DNA of 64,000 nt from assembly GCA_964421245.1 (NCBI GenBank), contig CAYQVW010000001.1:186001-250000 (forward strand). Reading direction: 5' to 3'. The notes under the pieces are model-generated. The model saw nothing but the letters and a program-made list of their open reading frames with translations. It had not been told where the DNA came from and did not search any database. Origin of the DNA: CAYQVW01 sp964421245 (GTDB lineage: Bacteria > Margulisbacteria > WOR-1 > XYC2-FULL-46-14). This document shows positions 22,592 through 30,356 of the stretch, piece by piece; the first letter of the stretch is position 1; each line of letters opens with the position of its first letter. The translations under genes and the position numbers were made by a program.

Positions 22592-24610
22592 ATGCACAAA
22601 AAAACGCTTGATACGCCTATACAATATATTAAAGGGGTTGGTCCAAAGGTTGCCAAGCTTTTTGCCAAGCTTGGGGTAAAAACTGTTGAGGATTTGATCT
22701 TTTTTCTTCCCCGAAGCTATGAAGACCGACGCAATCTTAAGGCTATTTCAGATTTGGTCCCTTCTCCACAGGAAGTAATTAAGGCCGAAATCATAGATGT
22801 TGGAAGTACCAGTCCAAGGGTACAAAAGGTTACTTTGGGCGATAGGTCTGGCTCAATCCAGGCGGTTTGGTTTAATCAACCCTTTCTCTTGCGGATGCTA
22901 AGGCGAGGTATGCGTCTGATTGTCTCTGGCAGGGTTGAAATTAATCATTATGATGGGGCCTTGCAACTTACCGTTAAAAACTATGAAATAGATACTGGAT
23001 ATAATCAGCCAATTGTTCCAATTTATCCTTTGACCGAGGGATTGTATCAAAAGAAGATTAGAACAGTCGTTGAAACAGTTATTGCTGAGTATCTGGAGTT
23101 AGTTGTTGATATAATTCCAAAAAGAATTAAATTGCCTGATCTTGTTGATTCTATTAGAAAACTTCATTTTCCAAAAACGCTATCGACTATTTCCAAATAT
23201 CAAAGACGCCTTATTTTTGATGATTTTTTCTTTTTTCAGCTGGGTTTAGGATTAAGAAGAGATAAAGTGAAAGTAGAGAAGGGGGTTGGGTTTGATTTAG
23301 AACCTGAGGCTGAAAGCCTCGGTTCCAATGCTACGGGAACCGCGACTTTTAGTCGCAGGTTTCATCTTCCATTTGAATTAACAAATGCTCAAAAAAGAGT
23401 ACTTAATGAAATAAAAAGCGATATGCGAGAGCCAATACCGATGAGTCGTCTGATTCAGGGTGATGTTGGATCAGGAAAGACAATTGTTGCAGCGATTGCT
23501 GCTGAAATTGCAATTTCTAATGGTTATCAGGTTGCTTTAATGGCGCCAACAGAGATTCTAGCAAACCAACACTTTTTAAAAATAGAGAAATATTTAAAAG
23601 AGCATAAGATTAAATTATTAACTGGGACAACTCAGCGAAAACAGAAAGTTTCAGAATTACATGGTGCCGATCTAATTGTTGGAACGCATGCATTGATAGA
23701 AGAAAAGATAACTTTTCGCAAACTTGGATTAGTAATAATTGACGAACAACATCGATTTGGTGTGCTGCAGAGGGCGAAGTTGTCACAAAAAGGGAGTAAC
23801 CCGGATATTGTTTTTCTAACCGCAACTCCGATTCCCCGTTCATTGGCTCTTACCTTGTACGGAGACCTAGACCGGTCAATTATTGATGAAATGCCGCCGG
23901 GCAGAACACCGGTTGAAACCCATTATGTTCCAGAGAAAAAGAGAAAGAGCTCTTATGAATTTATTCGAGCAGAAGTAGAAAAGGGGAGGCAGGTATTTGT
24001 TGTTTGTCCGTTAGTTGCTGAGTCCGAGAAAATGGATTTGAAAGCCGCAACAGATGAAGCAGCTACTTTACAAAATAATGTATTTTCAAGATTTAAAGTA
24101 GGACTTTTACATGGTCGTATGAAGGGTGATGAAAAGGATCAGATAATGCAGGATTTCAAAAATAAAAAGATAGATATTTTAGTTTCGACAACTGTTATTG
24201 AGGTTGGAATAGACATTCCAAATGCAACCATTATGTTAATAGAGCATGCAGAACGCTTTGGTTTATCTCAGCTTCACCAACTGCGCGGTAGAATAGGACG
24301 CGGATCAGAGCAGTCTTATTGTTTCTTATTTTCAGATGCAAAATCAAAAGATGGCAGGACCAGGCTTAAAGCAATGATTGATTCGACTGATGGATTTTAT
24401 ATTGCAGAGGTCGATTTAAAATTGCGTGGTCCCGGTGATTTTGCTGGAGTTAGGCAGTCAGGCCTGCCCAACTTTCGAGTAGCAGATATTGTAAGAGATG
24501 AACAGGTTCTTCGAGAAGCCCGCAAAGCTGCTTTTGAGTTAGGGGAAGAAGAAAAACAGTCTCTCAAGAAAGAGGTTAAGCGGCGATATGGAAAATTCTT
24601 GGGATATTGA
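22592..24610 (+). CDS. recG: ATP-dependent DNA helicase RecG
   Basis: A 672-residue RecG. It has the N-terminal helix-hairpin (YIKGVGPKVAKLFAKLGVKT), an OB-fold wedge domain (about 60-150), and helicase motifs: QGDVGSGKT (Walker A, about 289-297), DEQHRFG (motif II, about 384), TATPIPRSLALTLYGDLD (motif III), STTVIEVGIDIPNA and HQLRGRIGRG (motif VI). It remodels stalled replication forks and Holliday junctions. Residues 237-257 (EPEAESLGS through SRRF) are encoded by an inverted pair of REP-like hairpins lying between the wedge and helicase domains, apparently a tolerated insertion. Its stop TGA doubles as the TGn of the rsmD promoter. Confidence 0.96.
   Translation: MHKKTLDTPIQYIKGVGPKVAKLFAKLGVKTVEDLIFFLPRSYEDRRNLKAISDLVPSPQEVIKAEIIDVGSTSPRVQKVTLGDRSGSIQAVWFNQPFLLRMLRRGMRLIVSGRVEINHYDGALQLTVKNYEIDTGYNQPIVPIYPLTEGLYQKKIRTVVETVIAEYLELVVDIIPKRIKLPDLVDSIRKLHFPKTLSTISKYQRRLIFDDFFFFQLGLGLRRDKVKVEKGVGFDLEPEAESLGSNATGTATFSRRFHLPFELTNAQKRVLNEIKSDMREPIPMSRLIQGDVGSGKTIVAAIAAEIAISNGYQVALMAPTEILANQHFLKIEKYLKEHKIKLLTGTTQRKQKVSELHGADLIVGTHALIEEKITFRKLGLVIIDEQHRFGVLQRAKLSQKGSNPDIVFLTATPIPRSLALTLYGDLDRSIIDEMPPGRTPVETHYVPEKKRKSSYEFIRAEVEKGRQVFVVCPLVAESEKMDLKAATDEAATLQNNVFSRFKVGLLHGRMKGDEKDQIMQDFKNKKIDILVSTTVIEVGIDIPNATIMLIEHAERFGLSQLHQLRGRIGRGSEQSYCFLFSDAKSKDGRTRLKAMIDSTDGFYIAEVDLKLRGPGDFAGVRQSGLPNFRVADIVRDEQVLREARKAAFELGEEEKQSLKKEVKRRYGKFLGY
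23300..23325 (-). repeat. REP-like hairpin element, copy C, inside recG (inverse orientation)
   Basis: On the minus strand: GAACC, GAGGC, loop TTTCA, GCCTC, bulged A, GGTTC. It differs from copy A (13381) by one loop base and is read in the same frame, giving EPEAESLGS. Confidence 0.8.
23337..23362 (+). repeat. REP-like hairpin element, copy D, inside recG
   Basis: GAACC, GCGAC, loop TTTTA, GTCGC, bulged A, GGTTT. It forms an inverted pair with copy C, 11 bases apart. The reading frame through it is shifted relative to copy B, giving GTATFSRRF. Confidence 0.78.
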
Positions 24611-24616
24611 TATAAT
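24608..24616 (+). promoter_or_regulatory. Extended -10 promoter of rsmD, leaderless
   Basis: TGATATAAT followed by 6 bases and the ATG at 24623. The TGA is also the recG stop codon. Confidence 0.68.
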
Positions 24617-24622
24617 AGGTAG

Positions 24623-25174
24623 ATGAGAGTAATTGCGGGATCCGCCAAAGGAAGAAAGCTAAAGACTCCCAAAACAGATATTCGTCCTCTTTCTGATCGA
24701 TCTAAAGAAGCCCTTTTTAATATTTTATCTACGAAGGTGGTTGATTCATCCTTTTTAGATGTTTTTGCTGGGTCCGGGAGTGTTGGGATTGAGGCGTTAT
24801 CACGTGGAGCTAAAATTGCTTTTTTTGTAGAAAAAGATAAAAGACATGTTCGAATTATAAGAGAAAATCTTTCTGATTTTGGTTTTTCCGATCGCTCAGA
24901 AGTTTATTTACTTGATGCCTTGCAGGGGATTAAAATACTCTCATCTAAGAGTGCTAAATTTGATATAATATTCCTAGGTGCGCCCTACAATTCTCCGGTT
25001 TTAGAAGAAGCATTAAAGCAACTGGGAGAGATGGAATTGTTAAATCCTAATGGGATAATTGTTGCGGAGTATCGTTTTAAGCAAAAAATTGATTCCGAGT
25101 ATGGGAAAATTAGTCGATTTAGGGAAGAAAAATATGGAGATACTATTTTAGCATTTTATGAGCGAAAAATATAA
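24623..25174 (+). CDS. rsmD: RsmD-type 16S rRNA guanine-N2 methyltransferase
   Basis: A 183-residue protein with the RsmD order: the start MRVIAGSAKGRKLKTP, then RPLSDRSKEALFNIL, and the SAM-binding FLDVFAGSGSVGIEALSRGA (about 44-63). RsmD methylates G966 of 16S rRNA. Motif IV, normally DPPY, reads GAPY at 119-122, so the Asp that normally contacts the target base is Gly and the first Pro is Ala. Either the enzyme uses another residue, or activity is altered. The pairing with coaD (17-base overlap) is a common bacterial arrangement and supports the assignment. Confidence 0.88.
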   Translation: MRVIAGSAKGRKLKTPKTDIRPLSDRSKEALFNILSTKVVDSSFLDVFAGSGSVGIEALSRGAKIAFFVEKDKRHVRIIRENLSDFGFSDRSEVYLLDALQGIKILSSKSAKFDIIFLGAPYNSPVLEEALKQLGEMELLNPNGIIVAEYRFKQKIDSEYGKISRFREEKYGDTILAFYERKI

Positions 25175-25637
25175 AAAAGCAGTTTGCCCAGGCAGTTTCG
25201 ATCCTGTTACTAACGGCCACGTTGATATAATAGAGCGGGCCGCAAAAATTTTTGATGAAGTTCGTGTTGCGATAATTGAGAATCCGGATAAGAAATCTTT
25301 TTTTTCACTAAAAGATAGAGTTAAAATGGTAGAAGAAGCCACCAAGCATATTCCCAAAATAAAGGTGGAAAGCTTTCACGGTCTTCTGGTAGACTATGCT
25401 AATAAGGTTTTTGCAAATGCGATCATAAGAGGGTTGCGCGCTGTTTCTGATTTTGAATATGAATTTCAAATGGCGCTGACCAATCGCAAAATGAAGCCTG
25501 ACTTAGAGACTGTGTTTTTTATGACAGATCATAAGTATTCCTATTTAAGCTCGAGTTTTGTAAAGCAAATTGCCAAGTTGGGGGGAGATATCGCCGAGTT
25601 GGTTCCTCCAGCTGTTCAAAAAAAATTAAGGGGGTAG
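25158..25637 (+). CDS. coaD: Phosphopantetheine adenylyltransferase
   Basis: A 159-residue protein of typical CoaD length. Signatures: PGSFDPVTNGHVDIIERA with the T/HxGH nucleotidyltransferase motif, RGLRAVSDFEYEFQMALTNRKM, and YSYLSSSFVKQIAKLGGDI (the ISSS/R-type motif). It transfers AMP to 4'-phosphopantetheine in coenzyme A synthesis, in the cytoplasm. It overlaps rsmD by 17 bases and is followed after 5 bases by a coiled-coil gene. Confidence 0.96.
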   Translation: MSEKYKKAVCPGSFDPVTNGHVDIIERAAKIFDEVRVAIIENPDKKSFFSLKDRVKMVEEATKHIPKIKVESFHGLLVDYANKVFANAIIRGLRAVSDFEYEFQMALTNRKMKPDLETVFFMTDHKYSYLSSSFVKQIAKLGGDIAELVPPAVQKKLRG

Positions 25638-25642
25638 TTGTT

Positions 25643-26059
25643 ATGAAAATTTTAGGATTACTCGATACATTAGAGTCTGTGATTATGGAAGGATTTAAGA
25701 TTCCTTTAACCAAAAAAACAATGCTAAATGAAGAGGAATTACTTTGTCTGATCGATAAGATGAGGTTAGTGATACAAGAAGGGGACATAAAGGCTCCGGA
25801 AAAAGTTGAGTTTGAGGGAGAGAGGGATGTAGAGGAGCCAAAAGATGAGGCTCAGAAAGCTGCTGATATTGTTAAAGAGGCTTATGAGATAGCAAAAGAG
25901 GTTCGTTCAGGTGCAGATCGCTATGCCGATGATGTTCTTTCAAATCTTGAATTAACATCATCTAGGGTATTGCGTACAATTCACGCAGGACGTATGCGCC
26001 TTTCAAAGACCGTTGGTGCAGAAATAAATACTAAAAACAATGAAAAGGTAAAAGTATGA
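25643..26059 (+). CDS. Coiled-coil protein of the coaD neighbourhood
   Basis: A 138-residue acidic protein, not firmly recognised. The first 50 residues are a structured N-terminus (LGLLDTLESVIMEGFKIPLTKKTML); the rest is a charged helix (about 65-125, with AADIVKEAYEIAKEVRSGADRYADDVLSN). Proteins of this shape next to coaD are often labelled as DivIVA-like or as ATP-synthase b-like because of the coiled coil; I do not claim either. GGGGGTAG precedes the ATG; it overlaps rph by 4 bases (ATGA). Confidence 0.7.
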   Translation: MKILGLLDTLESVIMEGFKIPLTKKTMLNEEELLCLIDKMRLVIQEGDIKAPEKVEFEGERDVEEPKDEAQKAADIVKEAYEIAKEVRSGADRYADDVLSNLELTSSRVLRTIHAGRMRLSKTVGAEINTKNNEKVKV

Positions 26060-26775
26060 GTCGTCCCGATAATAGGAAACTAAATCAATTAAGACCGGTT
26101 AGAATAATTAAGGATTTTCTAAAATATGCCGATGGTTCTGTATTGATCGAAGTAGGAAATACCAAGGTTATCTGTTCCGCTTTTTTAGAAGATAAGGTTC
26201 CACCACATAAAAAAAACAGTGGTTCTGGTTGGCTAACTGCAGAATATTCAATGCTACCAGGGTCATCAACTTCTAGAATACGCCGAGATTCTCAAGGAAG
26301 AATTAAAGGAAGAACGCAAGAAATCCAGAGATTAATTGGAAGATCTCTTAGGTCAATTATTGATCTAAATATTCTTGGAGAAAGGACGATTGTAATTGAT
26401 GCGGATGTTATTCAGGCAGATGGGGGTACTCGTTGTGCAGCGATAACCGGTTCGTTTGTTGCATTAAAGTTGGCTGTAAATAAATTTTTGGCTGATGGTT
26501 TGTTGAAAAAAGATCCAATTCATAGTTTTTTGGCTGCAGTAAGTGTTGGTAAATTTGCAGGGCAAGAAGTGGTTGACTTAAATTATGCCGAGGACTCTCA
26601 AGCTGAGGTTGATATGAATTTGGTTATTAACGAAAAGGGGAATTTAATAGAAGTTCAGGCAACGGCAGAGGGAATTCCCTTTTCTTCAGATGTTTTAAGC
26701 TCCTTAGTTTCAAAAGGGAAAGAATCCGTGGCTGAATTGATTAAAATTCAAAAAGGGGCACTGACAGATGCCTAA
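26056..26775 (+). CDS. rph: Ribonuclease PH
   Basis: A 239-residue phosphorolytic 3'-5' exoribonuclease of normal length. Diagnostic stretches are MSRPDNRKLNQLRPV, GSVLIEVGNTKVICSAF, GWLTAEYSMLPGSS, GRTQEIQRLIGRSLR and DADVIQADGGTRCAAITG. It trims tRNA 3' ends using phosphate. It overlaps the upstream coiled-coil gene by 4 bases and rmlA by 8, so sugar-nucleotide genes are attached to a housekeeping operon. Confidence 0.96.
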   Translation: MSRPDNRKLNQLRPVRIIKDFLKYADGSVLIEVGNTKVICSAFLEDKVPPHKKNSGSGWLTAEYSMLPGSSTSRIRRDSQGRIKGRTQEIQRLIGRSLRSIIDLNILGERTIVIDADVIQADGGTRCAAITGSFVALKLAVNKFLADGLLKKDPIHSFLAAVSVGKFAGQEVVDLNYAEDSQAEVDMNLVINEKGNLIEVQATAEGIPFSSDVLSSLVSKGKESVAELIKIQKGALTDA

Positions 26776-27502
26776 AAAAAATCTAAAAGGAATAATTCTT
26801 GCTGGTGGAACAGGTTCACGCTTGCATCCACTAACCAAGGTTACTAATAAGCATCTTTTGCCAGTTGGTAGAAAGCCGATGATTTTTCATCCAATTCAAA
26901 AATTAACCGAAGCTGGGGTTAAAGATATTTTGATTGTTACCGGCGTTGAACATATGGGGGATATTGTTAATCTTCTTGGTAGTGGTAAAGATTTTGGTTG
27001 CCGTTTTACCTATAAGGTTCAAGAAGAAGCCGGTGGTATTGCTCAAGCATTAGGTTTGGCAGAAAATTTTTGTGGTGGTGATTTGTTTTGTGTAATTCTG
27101 GGGGATAATATTTTTCAGGATAATTTAACTGAATTTGTGTCGGATTTTAGATCACAGGGAGAGGGAGCTAAAGTTCTTGTAAGAAAGGTCCATGATCCAC
27201 AGCGTTTTGGCGTGGTTGAAATCGAAAAGAATAAAATAGTCTCTATTGAAGAAAAGCCAAAAAAACCAAAGAGTAATCTGGCTATTACTGGGATTTATTT
27301 TTATGACAAGAATGTTTTTAAGATTATTAAAACACTTAAACCATCAAAGAGGGGAGAGCTTGAGATTTCTGACGTGAATAATGCCTATCTTAAAAAGGGG
27401 AAGCTCTCCTTTAGCCTATTAAATGGTTGGTGGTCCGATGCGGGAACATTTGAATCGTTAGAAAAAGCGACCCTTTTAGTTGAAGGGAAAGCGACTTTAT
27501 GA
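26768..27502 (+). CDS. rmlA: Glucose-1-phosphate thymidylyltransferase-type nucleotidyltransferase
   Basis: A 244-residue sugar nucleotidyltransferase: IILAGGTGSRLHPLT..TNKHLLPVGRKPMI (nucleotide binding), then GDNIFQDN and EEKPKKPKSNLAITGIYFYD. It makes dTDP-glucose from glucose-1-phosphate and dTTP. It is shorter than the classical RmlA of about 290 residues, lacking the C-terminal part, as in the short RmlA group. The base specificity is inferred mainly from the rmlB partner, with which it overlaps by 4 bases. Confidence 0.88.
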   Translation: MPKKNLKGIILAGGTGSRLHPLTKVTNKHLLPVGRKPMIFHPIQKLTEAGVKDILIVTGVEHMGDIVNLLGSGKDFGCRFTYKVQEEAGGIAQALGLAENFCGGDLFCVILGDNIFQDNLTEFVSDFRSQGEGAKVLVRKVHDPQRFGVVEIEKNKIVSIEEKPKKPKSNLAITGIYFYDKNVFKIIKTLKPSKRGELEISDVNNAYLKKGKLSFSLLNGWWSDAGTFESLEKATLLVEGKATL

Positions 27503-28500
27503 AAAAAGTTCTTGTAACTGGTGGGGCTGGTTTTATCGGGAGCAATTTTGTTCGCTATCTTCTGGATCATCATTCGGATTATTATGTAGTTAACTTTGAT
27601 AAGTTGACTTATGCAGGAAATCTAGAGAACTTATCTGATATTTCATCAAACCCGAACTATAAATTTGTAAAGGGAGATATCTGTAATCAAAAGCAAGTTG
27701 AGAAGGTTGTTTCATCCGGAATTGATGTAATAGTCAATTTTGCTGCAGAGACCCATGTTGATCGTTCCATTCTCTCTCCCCAGGACTTTATTAAAACAGA
27801 TGTTATTGGAACTCAGATTCTTCTTGAGGCGGTAAAGAAGTTTAAGATAAAAAGATATATACAGATATCAACCGATGAGGTTTATGGGAGTATAAAAAGA
27901 GGATCTTTTACCGAAGAGAGCCAGATAAAGCCAAATAGTCCGTACTCTGCCTCAAAGGCTGGGGGCGATTTATTGGTTATGTCATATTATAAAACCTATG
28001 GTCTGCCGGTGATTATAACCAGAAGTTCAAATAATTTTGGTCCATATCAGTATCCGGAAAAACTAATTCCATTTTTTATTACTCAGGCTTTATCAAATAA
28101 AAAGGTTCCATTGTATGGAGATGGTAAGAACGTAAGAAATTGGCTTTATGTTGAGGATAATTGTTCTGCACTCGATTTGGTAATGAAAAAAGGAAAAATT
28201 GGTGAAGTTTATAATATTGGTGGATCAGTTGAGGTAGAAAACATAAGAATTGCTGAGGGTATTTTAAAGCTTTTGGGAAAATCAAAGAAACTGATTAAAT
28301 ATGTAGCCGATCGTCCCGGGCATGATAGGAGATATTCCCTGAATTCTTCAAAAGTTAGAAAGCTAGGTTGGAAATCAAATCCTGATTTTGATCGTGATCT
28401 TTCTCAGACTGTTGCCTGGTACGTAGAAAATCGTTCCTGGTGGGAGAAACTTGTTAAGAAGCAGGATGATTTTAAGAAAAAGTGGTACAAGGGCCGATAG
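27499..28500 (+). CDS. rmlB: dTDP-glucose 4,6-dehydratase
   Basis: A 333-residue extended SDR. NAD-binding GGAGFIGSNFVRYLL, the NFAAETHVDRSI segment, the dehydratase catalytic region STDEVYG with Asp-Glu, and the YSASKAGGD YxxxK motif are all typical of RmlB. It converts dTDP-glucose to dTDP-4-keto-6-deoxyglucose, the branch point for rhamnose and for the C-methylated or branched deoxysugars suggested further along. RmlD is at 61168; RmlC is not in this window. Confidence 0.93.
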   Translation: MKKVLVTGGAGFIGSNFVRYLLDHHSDYYVVNFDKLTYAGNLENLSDISSNPNYKFVKGDICNQKQVEKVVSSGIDVIVNFAAETHVDRSILSPQDFIKTDVIGTQILLEAVKKFKIKRYIQISTDEVYGSIKRGSFTEESQIKPNSPYSASKAGGDLLVMSYYKTYGLPVIITRSSNNFGPYQYPEKLIPFFITQALSNKKVPLYGDGKNVRNWLYVEDNCSALDLVMKKGKIGEVYNIGGSVEVENIRIAEGILKLLGKSKKLIKYVADRPGHDRRYSLNSSKVRKLGWKSNPDFDRDLSQTVAWYVENRSWWEKLVKKQDDFKKKWYKGR

Positions 28501-28503
28501 TTA

Positions 28504-28920
28504 ATGAGAAAAACAGCCATTATTATATTTGTTTTGTTTGTTATTGTTACTTCTCTCTTTTTTTTAAAACAAGAAAAAAATGAACTTGAGCCAGTTATTC
28601 AATATATTGGGCAGGAGATTCCTCAAACTTCACCAGTCGTCTTTGGTTTTTTGCATCGTGATCTATCACAATCTTTGTTAAAAAGGAACTTTAGTAATTG
28701 CTACACTTATGATGATCTTAAGAAAATCAACTATTCAAAAGGAATGTATTTGGTTACCATAATTTTTGATAGAAATTCACCGTATTCTGACGGAATATTA
28801 AGAAATAGTACCAGAGAGTGGAATGTCTTTATTTCAAGAAACATTCAAAAGCTCGAGCTTCGCGGACAGAAATATTTTCAAAAATTGGGAGTTAAGGCCG
28901 AAATTTACAAGTTCAGCTAA
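28504..28920 (+). CDS. Hypothetical membrane-anchored protein (138 aa)
   Basis: Unrecognised. One N-terminal hydrophobic helix (about residues 4-21) acts as anchor or signal; the rest is a soluble extracytoplasmic domain with no repeats (VFGFLHRDLSQSLLKRNFSNC, then YLVTIIFDRNSPYSDGIL). It begins 3 bases after rmlB and its end overlaps the convergent radical SAM gene by 8 bases. Its small soluble domain recalls the C-terminal extramembrane part of GT-C glycosyltransferases, but the match is not strong. Confidence 0.6.
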   Translation: MRKTAIIIFVLFVIVTSLFFLKQEKNELEPVIQYIGQEIPQTSPVVFGFLHRDLSQSLLKRNFSNCYTYDDLKKINYSKGMYLVTIIFDRNSPYSDGILRNSTREWNVFISRNIQKLELRGQKYFQKLGVKAEIYKFS

Positions 28921-30310
28921 TAGCTTTTAGTATAGAAATTGCCACTTTTACATTCATTTTTATTCTTTCCCACGATTTCATTCTTATTAGCTGTTTAACT
29001 ATCTTTGATGGGCGTAAATAAAATTCCCGATAAGCCCTTTTTTGCCATGCTAATAATTCTTCCTCGGAAAGAGACTTAAGATGGTGGGTTGGTTTTGTGT
29101 GTATTCCATATTCGTCAAGGTTAAAGCTTGAAATTAAACCAAGCTTGGACAACTGTTCAAAGGCCTCTGTTCCAGGGTAGGGTTTTAAGATGTGGAATTT
29201 TGCTATGTCTGGTTCAATTTTTTTGGCAAAATCAATTGTTTCCCTAATTGTTTGATTGGTGTCCTCTGGAAGCCCAATCATAAAAAATCCCCATGTTTCT
29301 ATTTTGTGTTTTTTTGCAAGTTTAAAGGCTTTTTCTATTTGTTTAATTGTTGTACCTTTTTTGATGCTTTTTAAGATATTTTGATTGCCGGATTCTACTC
29401 CAAAGGCAATACTGTATGTTCCCATTTCTTTTAGGGCAGACAAAATATTATCATCAACTTGGTCCACCCTTAAGCCGTTTGGAAAGGCGAATAGGGTTGA
29501 TATCTTTCTTTTTTTTATTTCGTCTCTGATTTCATAAACACGTTTTTTGTCATATGTAAAATTATCATCCCAAATGTGGATTTCTCTTGCATGATTGTTA
29601 TTAATTAGTGATTCAACTTCGTCTACAACATTTTTTGCGCTTCTTGCCCTAAATTTTCTTTTATATATCTGATTAATGCAGCAATAGGTACAACGTCCAA
29701 AGCATCCTCTACTAGTTATTATTGGGGCGGCAGGGGAGAGCAGGGCGTCAGGGTAGCTGTATTTTACATTATTGAAGAGATGTCTGGCGGGAAAAGGTAG
29801 TTCATCTAAGTTTTCAATAAGTTTTCTTTCTTTATTGATAATAATTTTTTTATTTTGTTTGAAAACTATTCCATCAATTTTATGTAATTCATTATTGCCG
29901 GTTTCCAAAAAATTGACTAGCTCTAATATTGTGTTTTCTCCCTCTCCTTTAATAATGAAGTCAATCGAATCATGTTTTATACAGCTCTCAGGCGCAATTG
30001 TCGGATGAATTCCTCCCAAGACTGTCTTGATTTTAGGGTTTATTTTTTTTGCTAATTTTGCAACTGATAGCGCAGAATTCATTACTGGTGTAGTGGTTGA
30101 TAGTCCGACTAAAGCTGGGTCTAGGTCTTTTATTATACTGACTATATCGTTATCGTTTAGGGTGTCAGCGTCGATATCAATAATGCTCACTTTGTGTCCG
30201 TTTTTTTCTAAAACAGCTCCAATATATCCCAGGCTTATTGATGGATATGAGGGGGAGGCGATGGCTCCATAGACTGCTCTTTTAGACGGATCAATTAGCA
30301 GGATATTCAT
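28913..30310 (-). CDS. B12-binding domain radical SAM protein
   Basis: A 465-residue class B-like radical SAM protein. The N-terminal cobalamin-binding domain (about 1-135) includes VGLSTTTPVMNSAL, LGGIHPTIAPE and GEGENTILEL. The radical SAM domain has SRGCFGRCTYCC, with the CxxxCxxC cluster motif, then FAFPNGLRVDQVD and FGVESGNQNILKSIKKGTT. Such proteins methylate or rearrange lipids, cofactors or secondary metabolites; the substrate is not readable. TGATATAAT lies 6 bases before its ATG, so it is probably leaderless, and its promoter is divergent from that of the GT-C gene. Confidence 0.9.
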   Translation of the reverse strand: MNILLIDPSKRAVYGAIASPSYPSISLGYIGAVLEKNGHKVSIIDIDADTLNDNDIVSIIKDLDPALVGLSTTTPVMNSALSVAKLAKKINPKIKTVLGGIHPTIAPESCIKHDSIDFIIKGEGENTILELVNFLETGNNELHKIDGIVFKQNKKIIINKERKLIENLDELPFPARHLFNNVKYSYPDALLSPAAPIITSRGCFGRCTYCCINQIYKRKFRARSAKNVVDEVESLINNNHAREIHIWDDNFTYDKKRVYEIRDEIKKRKISTLFAFPNGLRVDQVDDNILSALKEMGTYSIAFGVESGNQNILKSIKKGTTIKQIEKAFKLAKKHKIETWGFFMIGLPEDTNQTIRETIDFAKKIEPDIAKFHILKPYPGTEAFEQLSKLGLISSFNLDEYGIHTKPTHHLKSLSEEELLAWQKRAYREFYLRPSKIVKQLIRMKSWERIKMNVKVAISILKAIS

Positions 30311-30316
30311 TGATAA

Positions 30317-30325
30317 ATTATATCA
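30317..30325 (-). promoter_or_regulatory. Extended -10 promoter of the radical SAM gene, leaderless
   Basis: The minus strand reads TGATATAAT, then 6 bases and the ATG at 30310. Confidence 0.68.
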
Positions 30326-30339
30326 TGATAGTAATTATT

Positions 30340-30348
30340 TGGTATAAT
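30340..30348 (+). promoter_or_regulatory. Extended -10 promoter of the GT-C gene, leaderless
   Basis: TGGTATAAT, then 8 bases and a GTG start at 30357. It is divergent from the radical SAM promoter 15 bases away. Confidence 0.66.
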
Positions 30349-30356
30349 AGGCCAAC

